This document shows, one piece after another, positions 48,881 through 60,076 of a DNA stretch of 64,000 nucleotides. Location: assembly GCA_963513935.1 (NCBI GenBank), contig OY740765.1:122703362-122767361 (forward strand), given 5' to 3'. The notes under the pieces are model-generated. The model was not told where the DNA came from. It saw only the letters and a program-made list of their open reading frames with translations, and did no database searches. The DNA comes from Aphrophora alni (taxonomy: Eukaryota > Arthropoda > Insecta > Hemiptera > Aphrophoridae). Position 1 is the first letter of the stretch, and every line of letters begins with the position of its first letter. The position numbers were made by a program, and so were the translations under genes.

Positions 48881-50665
48881 GGTTTTGAGGTGGCTGTACT
48901 ACAATAACTATAATAACAAAATTTCCAAACGTATCCCTTAATCATTTATAAGTAAAATCAGTATTATATACCTGACTTAAAAATTGAAACAATATTTTTA
49001 TTACACTTAATTTAGGCCAACTTTTATAATCGAGCAGAAAAGGCTATACAATTCCAAAACAAAGAATATTGGCTTCATAGAAAAGGTAGCCATGACGTCA
49101 TCATTATGTGAAATCGCAATTTGTCAGGTTATTGTTTTTAAATAAGTAAAATGCAATAATATTTTAGTATAAACAAAAGGCAAGGTTATGCGTTTATAAT
49201 GGAAATGACGCAGTCTAAATAAATGGAGAAAAACACTACTAAACAAACCAATCAAGCTCTTAAAATATGTGCTAAAATATTGGGCCTAGTGAAACAGCCC
49301 CGACATTTTGGGTAATTTTGAAACGATGAAACTGCCCCACTCATTAAAGAGGATTAGGAAGGGTCGCCTCGCAAGACTAGAAATGCTGAAATTGCCCATA
49401 GCGCCCGGCCAGGTAGTCATGTTCTATGACTGGCTATTTACTTTAGAAAATAATATTGAAAACATGTTAGTTACGGGACCTAACCTAACCTAACCTAACC
49501 TTACATGCTTATATGCTTGATTGAGGTTAAATTTAAACACATACTACCGAATAAAATAATCTGGTAGAGAAATTTAAATTAACATGCGGTAACATCCTTA
49601 ACATGTTTTCAATATTATTTTCTAATGTAAATAGCCAGTCATAGAAAATGACTACCTGGCCGGGCGCTCTGGGCAATGTCAGCATTTCTGGTCTTGCGAG
49701 GCGACCCTTCTTGATCCTTTTTAATGAGTGGGGCAGTTTCATCATTTTAAACTTACCTAAAATATCGGGGCAGTTTCATAGTCCCCCAAAATGTTAACTT
49801 TTTTTAGAAATTATTATTGAATTTTTCATTTAGTCTACTCGTATTATGTAAGTTTTAAGGTACTGATAAATAGTATTCTGTTTCTGTTTTTGAAACGTTG
49901 TGGTACATACGAAATTATTTAAAATAACTTGTATCCATAACAAATGTTGCACAAACTCTCTCGCTAATACATTCCAAAAACCAAATAAAACTGTATCAAA
50001 TATATTCGTCACGAAAAATGTCAGTTCGGTAGTTGTCAGTCAAAAAGTTAAAATTACACATTGACACCGTCTTACAAAACATTTAGCACTTGAGCTTGCT
50101 TTGTTTGTGCTATAAACGTGTTCTCGGCGTAAATAGTATATGATTAAATACGACCTTTTAACGTCGGTGGTCGAGGCTCATTTTTGGTTTTTGCTGTTTT
50201 ATTCCTGAATTCGTAATATTTTGTTTATTATTATTATTTTTTTTTTTTTTTGCAATTTTGCATGCCGGTTTGAGTCATTTATCTTCAAATTTCCTTAAAA
50301 TTTTGGACGATTTCGCGTTAAAGTTGATTTTGAATAATTAGTACTTTTACAGTATGTGACTGTGTCACTTTGCTCGAGTCCGGAAGTTGAACTGGAATTA
50401 CCTTGAGCATGGTGCGTTTGGATCATACCAGGAATCAGCTGACTGGAACTTGGTCTGCGTTATGTTAAGCAGACCACGCTATTATTGGTTCCATATTCAT
50501 CTGTCAGTAGGGAGCACCCGTAATCAAAAGAAATCTTATGGCAGTCACTGCGCTATTAGCCCTCGTAAAAACATCGACCCGTTTCTAACCCACTGTTTTT
50601 ACAAAGCTGCGTATACGCACTTTATTATTGATTTTTAATTGAGTTAGTTGCTTAGTTATTATTAA
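48764..50665. repeat. Left arm of the large inverted duplication
   Basis: Reverse complement of 54989-56448 plus 63559-64000. Position pairs sum to 105654 for the inner part and 112764 for the outer part at every junction I tested, so there is no net indel in 1.9 kb. Only a couple of substitutions were noticed (one in the poly(T) near 50240, one in the foldback element). The inner edge is sharp at 50665/54989. The outer edge is unknown because the right arm leaves the window. It contains the Jockey-like relic end, a foldback element and the Helitron 2 empty site (49205/49206). Confidence 0.93.
49282..49787. mobile_element. Foldback element with 189-bp terminal inverted repeats
   Basis: 49282-49470 and 49599-49787 are inverted copies of equal length with scattered substitutions. 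Both start GGG...GAAAC.GCCCCGA and contain GGTCGCCTCGCAAGAC and GCGCCCGGCCAGGTAGTCAT. The 128-bp centre holds about four CCTAA units (49479-49500). Each inverted repeat contains an open frame (MKLPHSLKRI...FYDWLFTLENN), but I see no evidence that it is translated. Superfamily unknown. Confidence 0.7.
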
Positions 50666-52110
50666 CTATTTACTTACTTATGCTTTAATTCAATTTGAAT
50701 AGTTTTTATGTGATGGTTTGGTACAACTGTTATTTTTTTACAAACACACTCGGTGACACCTTATAAATCAGCCTTGCGTCCGAGACTAGGGTCAAGACGT
50801 ATTTAGATTATGTAAAGACTGTATTAAGAGATTAATGCATTTTTCAAAGACCGTATTGTTTTAAAACTACAGTAGAAAACACAATTTACGGGTAATATTG
50901 TTTAAGTTATAATTCTCTTTTTAGATTTTGTTTTGTTTTAAAATTTACTTTTTTTATAAGCAACGCTTAGTTTTTAGAGTGAACCAAGTAATTAGTCGAG
51001 CAATAAAATTATATATATATTATATGACGGTAAAAATACGATTTAAACTGTGATCAAATCTATAAATCATTCCAATCAAAATATCATAGGTTCAAAAGTT
51101 AAATTTAAATTGTTTATAATTCATATGGCCAGTGGAAAGATTGAAATTAATATGCGACTTTCAGGCTGACAGAGCGGCAGTTGACGCAACTCTCCAGAAT
51201 AGTTTGAAATAGTTAGTAGTTAGTGAATTTCCCATAAGACACAAACTGACAGGTGAATGTGGAACAAAGAATTGCATAGTAGTCCATTAAAAAAAAAAAA
51301 ACCCTCTGAAAGATATTTTTATCTTTATTTAAACATAGCCTAAGCGTAGGCGTACATCTTAAGTGTATTTATTAAAACCGAACTTTTAATAGTGACGGTC
51401 AAGGTCAATTATGTTTTTCAAATGATTCGTGAATGATACTTATCTTTTACTTACGATTTTTCACACTGATTTTAGATCATTAATCTTCATATTAATAAAT
51501 ACAAACAAAAAAATAAAATAAAAAAATAAATCGGTTGAACACATTTTGAGAAATTACGTTTCAATATTGTAACTCCCAAACCGATTTTTGTGGACTAATG
51601 TCGTTTTGGTTGTCGAAGGTGATAAATATACCGTAGCAAAATTTGATCAAAATCGTAAGATCCGATGAGAAAATTAAATAATAGTTAATTTCGATCTTAA
51701 GGTATCTATGAAAATTTATAAACTGTCAAAATTCCAATGTCATCAAAATTGGCTCAAACGTTTATGATCAAATTTGGTAAAACTTAGGTCCTATGAGACT
51801 AAACTAAAAAAAAAAAAATCCTTTAATTTAGAGGACAAATTTTGAAGTCGATGCGTGTACGTTGATACGTTCTAATGACTACTACGATCTTATGGTCTCT
51901 TGGTATCTACAGTCGAAATTAAACCTAACATGGGCTATCTTAGATCTTTTAACATAAAAATGTGCCTCTAGCGAAAAGTTCATAGACCTGCCAAACCCTT
52001 CTGACCCTTGTTAATTAACTAAGGACACGACGCTCAGACCAGTGGCCGCTTAGAACACAAGTCACCTTGGTTAAGGTTAGGTTAGGTTAGGTTGAAAGTA
52101 GCCAAGGTTC
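50666..52110. other. Palindrome spacer, left part, non-coding
   Basis: AT-rich, no gene recognised. A TTAGG-like run (about 52073-52093) lies just before the solo LTR. Confidence 0.5.
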
Positions 52111-52662
52111 TGTTAGGAATGAAATAGACTGTATTCCGGTTCTAATGAAATGATTGCAAACACTGGTTCATTTCTAAAAATACTTGTACTGAGAATCTGG
52201 GTTTCTGTCTGGTTAATTATTTGTTGATGGCTTTAAATACATAAAAATATTGACTAATTTATTTGTTAAATATTTTAAACTTTCAATTCAGAGCTGTACC
52301 AATGATCATGACAGAATTGACTTTTACAAGAATTACAAAGATTTAATAAATTGCGTTATACATGAATCTTCTTCACGTCCCTAATACCATGATTCCCTGA
52401 CATGATCCCTTGTAGCGAATTCTCCTCAGCAAGTAACCTAATCCCGTGACAGCATACTGCTCACGTTCTCTCGTCCGTCAGAGTCTCAGCCTGAGTGCAG
52501 TCTCTCCCAACCTTCTTTCCTCTCTTCTAGGACTTATACTCGTCAGTTGTTTGTGAAGTGTTGGAAGGTTGCAAGTCAAGCAATTATCTAACTTCTGTCT
52601 ATTACAAATTAGAATATTTGTCTATTACATTCTAACTTAACTTTAAATCTTAAATCCTAACA
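52111..52662 (+). repeat. Solo LTR
   Basis: 552 bp with perfect 8-bp terminal inverted repeats TGTTAGGA and TCCTAACA, the same terminal signature as the gypsy-like LTR at 30648. Flanks are GTTC and GTTA, a 3-of-4 match that could be a mutated 4-bp target duplication. A CT-rich promoter-like segment with TCAGTTGT lies at about 52490-52550. No internal element sequence lies alongside, so it is a recombination product. Confidence 0.6.
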
Positions 52663-52891
52663 GTTATTTATTTATTTTTTTTGCAATTTATTCCTAAGAC
52701 GTAATAACTTTTTACTTGCGATTTTCCACAAGGGTTAACTTATCTTAACATTTCACCAAAATTTGAACCAAATCGGTACTGCCGATTTTGAGAAATCATG
52801 TCATTTATAACACCCAACATCAATCAAATTTTAGTTTTTTACTAAGACTCTACAAGTAGTACCTTTCGAGAATTAAAAACCGAGTCCGTCT

Positions 52892-54150
52892 GTGCATGAC
52901 GTCACAGCTAGATTACAGACTCTTTTATCTGCTAAGAGAACTGTTCGAGGTAATAATGGAGAAAGAAAGAAATTAGTTGGAGAATTGCTCCTAAGCAAAC
53001 CTTCATCATCGACGAATACCACCGTGGAATATGATACTAATGTAACGGATTCCTTGCCGACTGATGAAATTCAATTTAAAAATTTTAACGAACGTGACAA
53101 AATGAGAGTATTACAAGAAGAAAATTGTTTGGTAAAATCTGAAAATGCTAATTTGGTTAACAAATTTCTAAATTAACGTCAGAAAACTATGAACTGAAAC
53201 GTCAGCTTAGCTACGTAGAAGCGATTTTTACTCGTGGTCAAATTCAAAATATGTGAAAAAGTGTTGACATTAACCGATCTAAGCGTGAAGTTACCCTGAA
53301 GTCAGGCATGTTGAAAGTTGTGCTGAGCATTTGAAAACACTGGGAATTTTCTTCATTTCAAAAGGATTGTGTACTCTTAGCCGATGAAATGAAGGTGGAG
53401 GAGCAATATGAATATGATACAAAAATTGACACTCTCTCACATCCCGCTAAATTCGTTCGAGTAATAATTGAGATTCTTGGTTCATTTAAAAAATTGGAAA
53501 CAACCTACTTTTTATCAGTACAACTGTAGATTAACTAAAGATCTAATATTTAAAATTATTATTCAATTAGAGAAAATTGGTTATAATGTTTAGTAAATAC
53601 TTTCGTTTATTCATCTAAAATTAATCAATTTATTCAAATGAATAATTGTAAAATTTATATATTAATATTTATTATTTGAATAATATTTATATTAATTTTT
53701 AATGATATAGTGGCAATGATTTCAGACTTCAGGGGTGCAACCGGGGTTTATGGAATGATTGGGGCGTTAGTGAGAATAATAATAATTTCTTAAAACCGGC
53801 AACGGGAAAGAATGTTTACGTATTTGGAGATCCACTACATCTCAGGAACCATTTTCTTGGTTCTGGGTTTTTAGTAAATGGAGAAAAGTAGTTCGTCAGA
53901 TTTAAATATTGCATTTAAGGTTACCGATCGCCACATGAAAGTAAAAGAACGCCGAAAGACAAAAAGTTAAATTAGCCACCCTTTGTTTCTCACATACAAA
54001 TTCGATTGCTTTAAAAAGATTAGGGATTTTGGAATTACTGAAAACTAAGATGATTTGTCTTCTTTCATAAAGCTGGTGAACAATTGTTTTGATGTTTTTA
54101 ATTAGAAAGTGGCAAAGATTGATTCTAGGAAAGAATGACTGGATATGTCT
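52892..54150 (+). pseudogene. P-element/THAP9-type transposase relic
   Basis: Successive pieces in shifting frames: a leucine-zipper-like LQEENCLVKSENANLVNKFL (53112), EAIFTRGQIQNM (53218), VLLADEMKVEEQYEYDTKID (53382) with the first acidic catalytic residue, MISDFR then GCNRGLWNDWG (53720-53770), NVYVFGDPLHLRNHFLGSGF (53812-53872) and AFKVTDRHMKVKERRKTK (53911-53965). This is the motif order of P-type transposases (zipper, RNase-H-like core, GTP-binding-type insertion region). The N-terminal THAP zinc finger is not visible. Multiple stops and frameshifts: an old, dead copy. Confidence 0.75.
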
Positions 54151-54171
54151 CGGAACTATACTTTGTCAAGT

Positions 54172-54290
54172 TAAGGTTGGCGGATGGACCCGGGCCATCT
54201 GAGGCCACCCCTATAATCCCTCGCCGCGTCCGTCTGAGCTGTACGCTGCCTAGGCGATGAGTCACCTACTGGCTGTGTTTATACAAAGGT
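54172..54290. repeat. GC-rich dispersed repeat, copy 2
   Basis: Shares block order with 21804-21925: GGTTGGCGGATG, CACCCCTATAATCCCTCGCC, GTCTGAGCTGTA, GAGTCACCTACTGGC. It directly follows the P-like relic. Confidence 0.4.
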
Positions 54291-55866
54291 ACACTTTCTT
54301 AACAGAACAATAATATAACATGTTTAAAAGTATATTTGAAATCTAATAAAAAAGTTACGAAAAATGATACCAAACTCGACCTAGGTATTAGAATATTTAA
54401 TAGGTACTTTATTAAGAATTGTTTACATTGTGACTGCGACTTTTTATTTAGACAATTTAGAAGACAAGTTTTAAGCTGTAATGAATATTAAAAGTTTTAC
54501 TTAGGGACTGTTTGGGTAAAAGTAAATTGACCGTAGAATTTGTTAATAACAGTAAATCTTTTTACTGAGATAATGTGTTTAGTACAAATTACAATAACAA
54601 TCGGACAAAAAGTTATATACACAATATGCTATATACAATGGAATATAATACTATACAATACAAATCCTACACAACAATAAAAATACAATACTACACAATA
54701 GTTTATTAACTATTAAACCTACAGCTGTCTGAACTAAGAAAAGCTTTTAATATTCATTACATAGAAACTCAAAATAAAATTCTCCTCGATATGGAAACTA
54801 CTGTTGACAATATGAGAGTGATATTTGCGAAAGGAAGGAAAAAGCATCTCTTTCTTTTTCAAAAAGGGATAGTTATGAGTATTAAGTCTGTAAGACATGC
54901 AAAGTAAATATTAAATCAAGTATATAATAACGAACAGGTTAAATCAAGATATTTTGGAAGGGTTTTTCAGCGAAATTTTCAGCGAAATTTAATAATAACT
55001 AAGCAACTAACTCAATTAAAAATCAATAATAAAGTGCGTATACGCAGCTTTGTAAAAACAGTGGGTTAGAAACGGGTCGATGTTTTTACGAGGGCTAATA
55101 GCGCAGTGACTGCCATAAGATTTCTTTTGATTACGGGTGCTCCCTACTGACAGATGAATATGGAACCAATAATAGCGTGGTCTGCTTAACATAACGCAGA
55201 CCAAGTTCCAGTCAGCTGATTCCTGGTATGATCCAAACGCACCATGCTCAAGGTAATTCCAGTTCAACTTCCGGACTCGAGCAAAGTGACACAGTCACAT
55301 ACTGTAAAAGTACTAATTATTCAAAATCAACTTTAACGCGAAATCGTCCAAAATTTTAAGGAAATTTGAAGATAAATGACTCAAACCGGCATGCAAAATT
55401 GCAAAAAAAAAATAAAATAATAATAATAAACAAAATATTACGAATTCAGGAATAAAACAGCAAAAACCAAAAATGAGCCTCGACCACCGACGTTAAAAGG
55501 TCGTATTTAATCATATACTATTTACGCCGAGAACACGTTTATAGCACAAACAAAGCAAGCTCAAGTGCTAAATGTTTTGTAAGACGGTGTCAATGTGTAA
55601 TTTTAACTTTTTGACTGACAACTACCGAACTGACATTTTTCGTGACGAATATATTTGATACAGTTTTATTTGGTTTTTGGAATGTATTAGCGAGAGAGTT
55701 TGTGCAACATTTGTTATGGATACAAGTTATTTTAAATAATTTCGTATGTACCACAACGTTTCAAAAACAGAAACAGAATACTATTTATCAGTACCTTAAA
55801 ACTTACATAATACGAGTAGACTAAATGAAAAATTCAATAATAATTTCTAAAAAAAGTTAACATTTT

Positions 55867-56372
55867 GGGGGACTATGAAACTGCCCCGATATTTTAGGTA
55901 AGTTTAAAATGATGAAACTGCCCCACTCATTAAAAAGGATCAAGAAGGGTCGCCTCGCAAGACCAGAAATGCTGACATTGCCCAGAGCGCCCGGCCAGGT
56001 AGTCATTTTCTATGACTGGCTATTTACATTAGAAAATAATATTGAAAACATGTTAAGGATGTTACCGCATGTTAATTTAAATTTCTCTACCAGATTATTT
56101 TATTCGGTAGTATGTGTTTAAATTTAACCTCAATCAAGCATATAAGCATGTAAGGTTAGGTTAGGTTAGGTTAGGTCCCGTAACTAACATGTTTTCAATA
56201 TTATTTTCTAAAGTAAATAGCCAGTCATAGAACATGGCTACCTGGCCGGGCGCTATGGGCAATTTCAGCATTTCTAGTCTTGCGAGGCGACCCTTCCTAA
56301 TCCTCTTTAATGAGTGGGGCAGTTTCATCGTTTCAAAATTACCCAAAATGTCGGGGCTGTTTCACTAGGCCC
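55867..56372. mobile_element. Second copy of the foldback element (in the right arm)
   Basis: The mirror image of 49282-49787 carried by the inverted duplication; inverted repeats at 55867-56055 and 56184-56372. Confidence 0.7.
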
Positions 56373-56599
56373 AATATTTTAGCACATATTTTAAGAGCTT
56401 GATTGGTTTGTTTAGTAGTGTTTTTCTCCATTTATTTAGACTGCGTCATCTATAATAATAAAAGCCAAAACCCACTCACTGACTGACTGACTGACTGACT
56501 GACTGACTCACTGATCACGAAATCTCAGGAACCACTGAACGGATTACAATGAAACTTGGTACACAGCTTCCTCATAGGTCCTAGACGCGCACTAAGAAC

Positions 56600-57160
56600 C
56601 GGTTTTGAAAAATTCAATGTATAACCGCGGAAATCGCTAAAAAACCGCGAAAAGTAAAATACATTAATTTTTGTAAACTATGAAGCGTACAAACGTGAAA
56701 TTCGGCAAACATGTTCATCCTGGTGTCTAGGTGCTCGCTAAGAAACGTTTTTAAAAAAAAATCCATGTCTAACCGCGTAAATCGCGAAAAACCGCGAAAA
56801 GTTAAATACATAATTTGTTATAAACCATGAAGCGTACAAACGTGAAATTAGGCAAACATGTTCCTCCTGGCGTCTAGGTCCTCGCTAAGAAACGTTTTTA
56901 AAAAAAATCCAGGTCTAACCGCGTAAATCGCGAAAAACCGCGAAAAGTAAAATACATAATTTGTTGTAAACCATGAAGCGTACAAACGTGAAATTAGGCA
57001 AACATGTTCCTCCTGGCGTCTAGGTCCTCGCTAAGAAACGTTTTTAAAAAAAATCCAGGTCTAACCGCGGAAATCGCGAAAAAACCGCGAAAAGTAAAAT
57101 ACATTATTTTTTGTAAACTATGAAGCGTACAAACGTGAAATTCGGCAAACATGTATTATT
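56600..57160 (+). repeat. Subterminal tandem repeat of Helitron 2, ~146-bp unit, about 4 copies
   Basis: TAACCGCG recurs at 56622, 56770, 56916 and 57062. Each unit carries AACCGCGAAAAGTAAAATAC, GAAGCGTACAAACGTGAAATT and CGCTAAGAAACG. The middle units are almost identical. Confidence 0.9.
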
Positions 57161-57688
57161 CTCACTGTATTTAAACACGAAACCTAGAGTTCTGAAATTC
57201 GGTACATGGTTTCGGGTAAGTTCTTAGAGGCGTACTAAGAAAGGGTTTGAAAACCTTTTACTCGAAGGGTAGCTAACACCCCTATTACAATATTTTCAGT
57301 CAAACGCATATATTTGTTATTAATACATTTTTTCGGTGGCTGTTATTTAGATGAACAACTACAGCGGTTTTTGATCATTGTGAACACTCATGATAAGGCC
57401 TAGGACTGCACGCCACAGTTTGCAAGTGGCCTTATCAGTAGGCTGCAGGTATCAGCTGATAAGGGGTCTACATTGCCCCCTACCAGTCAGTCTAGCTACA
57501 GACTTTGCTACTTGCTTTGTTTTTTCCTGAACCTCTACACACTTCTGTTCACTTCAGTTCTGTTCTATACGTCAATATATTTTGATCATTTTAGGCAAGA
57601 CTGATTCCGTTTTCCCTTTTACTTGATACATATAATATTTATATTTCTCTCTATTGTCTTTCTATTTATATATCTCTACTTTCTCACT

Positions 57689-60076
57689 ATGGAAGTCATC
57701 AACGTGGATGGGGTGCCTACTCCCCACCATGTATTGCCTATCAATCCTGATGGTCAGTGCTTATTCTCATCTTTGGCTTACTTCGTATACGGCACTGATT
57801 CACAAGGTTTCCAAGTTCGGACCAGTGTTGTACAGCACGTTACTAACAATTGGTGCCGATTTAAACCATTCACCTTAAATCGGACGGGGGGCATTTACAG
57901 AACAAAGGCAGAATATATGGCTGATATGAGCAAACCGGGAACTTTTGGGACAACATGTGAAATAAAAGCAGCCTCTGAAATATTCCCCTATGAGCTGCAG
58001 GTTTACACAGACCAAACTCTGTTAACCAGTTTCGGGCAGCCGGTTGAGGGAATAAAAAGACTAAGGTTTACTGGGCCACTGACAGCAGGCCACTTTGACG
58101 TCCTTATTCCCTTAGATCCTGATTCCTCTCTGACGTCTAACAATGTGAATGTGGAGGCTAATCTTGGGGAAATCCAGGACCCTGCCAACCTCTCACCCAC
58201 TGATCTCCCACACTCCTCATCCCTGTCTCCAGTAAATTCCCTTACTATATCTAATACTACTGTCTCAGATCACCCCTCCGTAAATTGTTCTAAAACAAAC
58301 AAGAGACGGGGGAAGAAAAGGCGTAAGCGATTTTCCAATATTAATCGTACAAAACGTCACAGGCAAGCAGTAAATAAATATAGTGGGAACAATCCTGAAG
58401 TCAATCGCGCATCCGTAAAAAAATACAGTGAGAAAAATCCTGCAATACATCAGGCGGCTGTAAAAAAATACAGTGAGAAAAATCCTACAATACATCAGGC
58501 GGCTGTAAAAAAATACAGTGAGAAAAATCCTACAATACATAAGGCGGCTGTAAAAAAATACAGTGAGAAAAATCCTACAATACATCAGGCGGCTGTAAAA
58601 AAATACAGTGAGAAAAATCCTACAATACATCAGGCGGCTGTAAAAAAATACAGTGAGAAAAATCCTACAATACATCAGGCGGCTGTAAAAAAATACAATG
58701 AGAAAAATTATACAATAAATCAGGCGGCTGTAAAAAGATATAGTGAGAAAAATCCCGAGGTAAACATAAGTGCGGTAAAAAAATACAGTGTCAAGAGAAG
58801 TGAAATAAATTTGTTGCCATGGTCTGTTAAATCAATGTCGGGATTCAAATACAATAGCGATACTGATTACAACAAAGATAAGACTGTTGCCTTAGGTTGC
58901 ATGACAACATGTAAGTGGTGTAAAGCTAGAAAATGGAAAGATGAAAGTCCTGGTCTGTGCTGTGCTAACGGAAAAGTCCATCTGCCCTCTCCTCAGCCAA
59001 TGCCAGAGCTCCTACAAGCTCTTCTGACAAACAATCACCCTCTTTCTGAACACTTTCTCTCAAACATCAGGCAGTACAATAACTGCTTTCAAATGACTTC
59101 CTTTGAAGGAAAAGAGATTAAAGAAGGCAACTTTATGCCAACCTTTAAAGTTCAGGGGCAGGTGTATCATCTAATCGGGAGTCTTTTACCTTCTTCAGAG
59201 CGGGAGCCAGCATTTTTACAAATATACTTTGTTGGTGATGAGGATAAAGAGTGTCAGCTACGGTGCAATAATGCACCTTCTGTAAAACCGTCGTTAGTGA
59301 GCGAACTCCAGAAAATATTACATGAGACAAATCCATACATTAGGGACTTTAAAATGGCGATGGAGATTGCACCAAAAAACGAAGGGTTTCAGGTGGTAAT
59401 AACAGCTGACAGAAAACCCGCAGGTGCACATAGAGGTCGGTACAACAAACCCGCAACAAAAGAAGTGGCTTTGGTGATCGTAGGTCAAATGTTTGAAAAG
59501 CGAGACATCATACTCCACAGCCGAGATACACGACTGGTGCGCATAAGTGAGACTCACCGTGCTTACGATGCGTTACAGTATCCACTCATATTCTGCCGTG
59601 GGGAAGATGGTTACTCCGTTAACATACCTCAGCTTGATCCGACCACCAAAGTTGCTTTGAAGAAAACTGTATCGGCTTCCACTTTCTATGCATTTATACT
59701 TATGGAAAGAGAAGATAAAGAAAACCTAATTTTACGTTATCGCAGTCTCTTAAATCAGTTTTTAACTGATATGTTTGCTAAAATTGAAACTGAACGATTG
59801 AACTTCTTGAGACATAACCAGAGTAAATTACGAGTTGAGGAGTATGTGCATCTGCGAGATGCAGTCGATAAACGTGATGGGCAAGTGTCAGAGCTAGGGA
59901 AATTAGTGGTCTTACCTTCCAGTTTTACCGGGGGGCCTCGCTACATGCACGAGAGGACACAAGACGCTATGACTTACGTGCGCCATTACGGAAGACCTGT
60001 ACATGTAACCCTAAGTGGTCTGAAATACAGGAACAGTTACACGTTGGACAGGCTCCTCATTCTAGGCACGACGTAA
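57689..60076 (+). CDS. Helitron 2 N-terminal protein: OTU protease, 15-residue repeats, Helitron-like N domain (frameshifted end)
   Basis: Starts at the ATG at 57689 (MEVINVDGV). The frame upstream to 57623 begins with TTG and is merely hydrophobic. The OTU module spans about residues 1-145, with NPDGQCLFSS at about 20 (nucleophile Cys) and TAGHFDVLIP at about 132 (His). A very basic patch follows, then about ten copies of KKYSEKNPTIHQAAV at about 228-370. A Cys-rich motif CKWCKARKWKDESPGLCC lies at about 409 and is followed by the Helitron-like N domain to about 720, then RVEEYVHLRDAVDKRDG. Near 60000 a short deletion removes the equivalent of FLTFT in the first Rep motif and shifts the frame, ending the protein at 60076. 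In an intact element this would continue into Rep and helicase. The OTU module could process or deubiquitinate proteins, but its role in transposition is unknown. Confidence 0.8.
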   Translation: MEVINVDGVPTPHHVLPINPDGQCLFSSLAYFVYGTDSQGFQVRTSVVQHVTNNWCRFKPFTLNRTGGIYRTKAEYMADMSKPGTFGTTCEIKAASEIFPYELQVYTDQTLLTSFGQPVEGIKRLRFTGPLTAGHFDVLIPLDPDSSLTSNNVNVEANLGEIQDPANLSPTDLPHSSSLSPVNSLTISNTTVSDHPSVNCSKTNKRRGKKRRKRFSNINRTKRHRQAVNKYSGNNPEVNRASVKKYSEKNPAIHQAAVKKYSEKNPTIHQAAVKKYSEKNPTIHKAAVKKYSEKNPTIHQAAVKKYSEKNPTIHQAAVKKYSEKNPTIHQAAVKKYNEKNYTINQAAVKRYSEKNPEVNISAVKKYSVKRSEINLLPWSVKSMSGFKYNSDTDYNKDKTVALGCMTTCKWCKARKWKDESPGLCCANGKVHLPSPQPMPELLQALLTNNHPLSEHFLSNIRQYNNCFQMTSFEGKEIKEGNFMPTFKVQGQVYHLIGSLLPSSEREPAFLQIYFVGDEDKECQLRCNNAPSVKPSLVSELQKILHETNPYIRDFKMAMEIAPKNEGFQVVITADRKPAGAHRGRYNKPATKEVALVIVGQMFEKRDIILHSRDTRLVRISETHRAYDALQYPLIFCRGEDGYSVNIPQLDPTTKVALKKTVSASTFYAFILMEREDKENLILRYRSLLNQFLTDMFAKIETERLNFLRHNQSKLRVEEYVHLRDAVDKRDGQVSELGKLVVLPSSFTGGPRYMHERTQDAMTYVRHYGRPVHVTLSGLKYRNSYTLDRLLILGTT
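58370..58800 (+). repeat. 45-bp in-frame tandem repeats
   Basis: About ten units of 45 bp encoding KKYSEKNPTIHQAAV-type repeats. The central six are almost identical in DNA, including synonymous positions, pointing to recent expansion or conversion. Outer units are diverged. Confidence 0.92.

Noticed and set aside
50387..50638. 83-codon frame, identical in both arms (also 55016-55267)
   Set aside because: Starts with TTG, has no domain features, and its identity is explained by the inverted duplication.
54172..54290. tRNA-derived SINE head
   Set aside because: No convincing A-box and B-box pair; kept only as an unclassified repeat.
57623..57688. Hydrophobic N-terminus (signal-anchor-like) on the Helitron 2 OTU protein
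   Set aside because: The frame begins with TTG; the first ATG is at 57689 and matches the length expected from the Helitron 1 OTU start.
58265..58675. 136-codon minus-strand frame with a repeated MYCRIFLTVFFYSRL unit
   Set aside because: It is the antisense shadow of the 45-bp repeats in the Helitron 2 protein.
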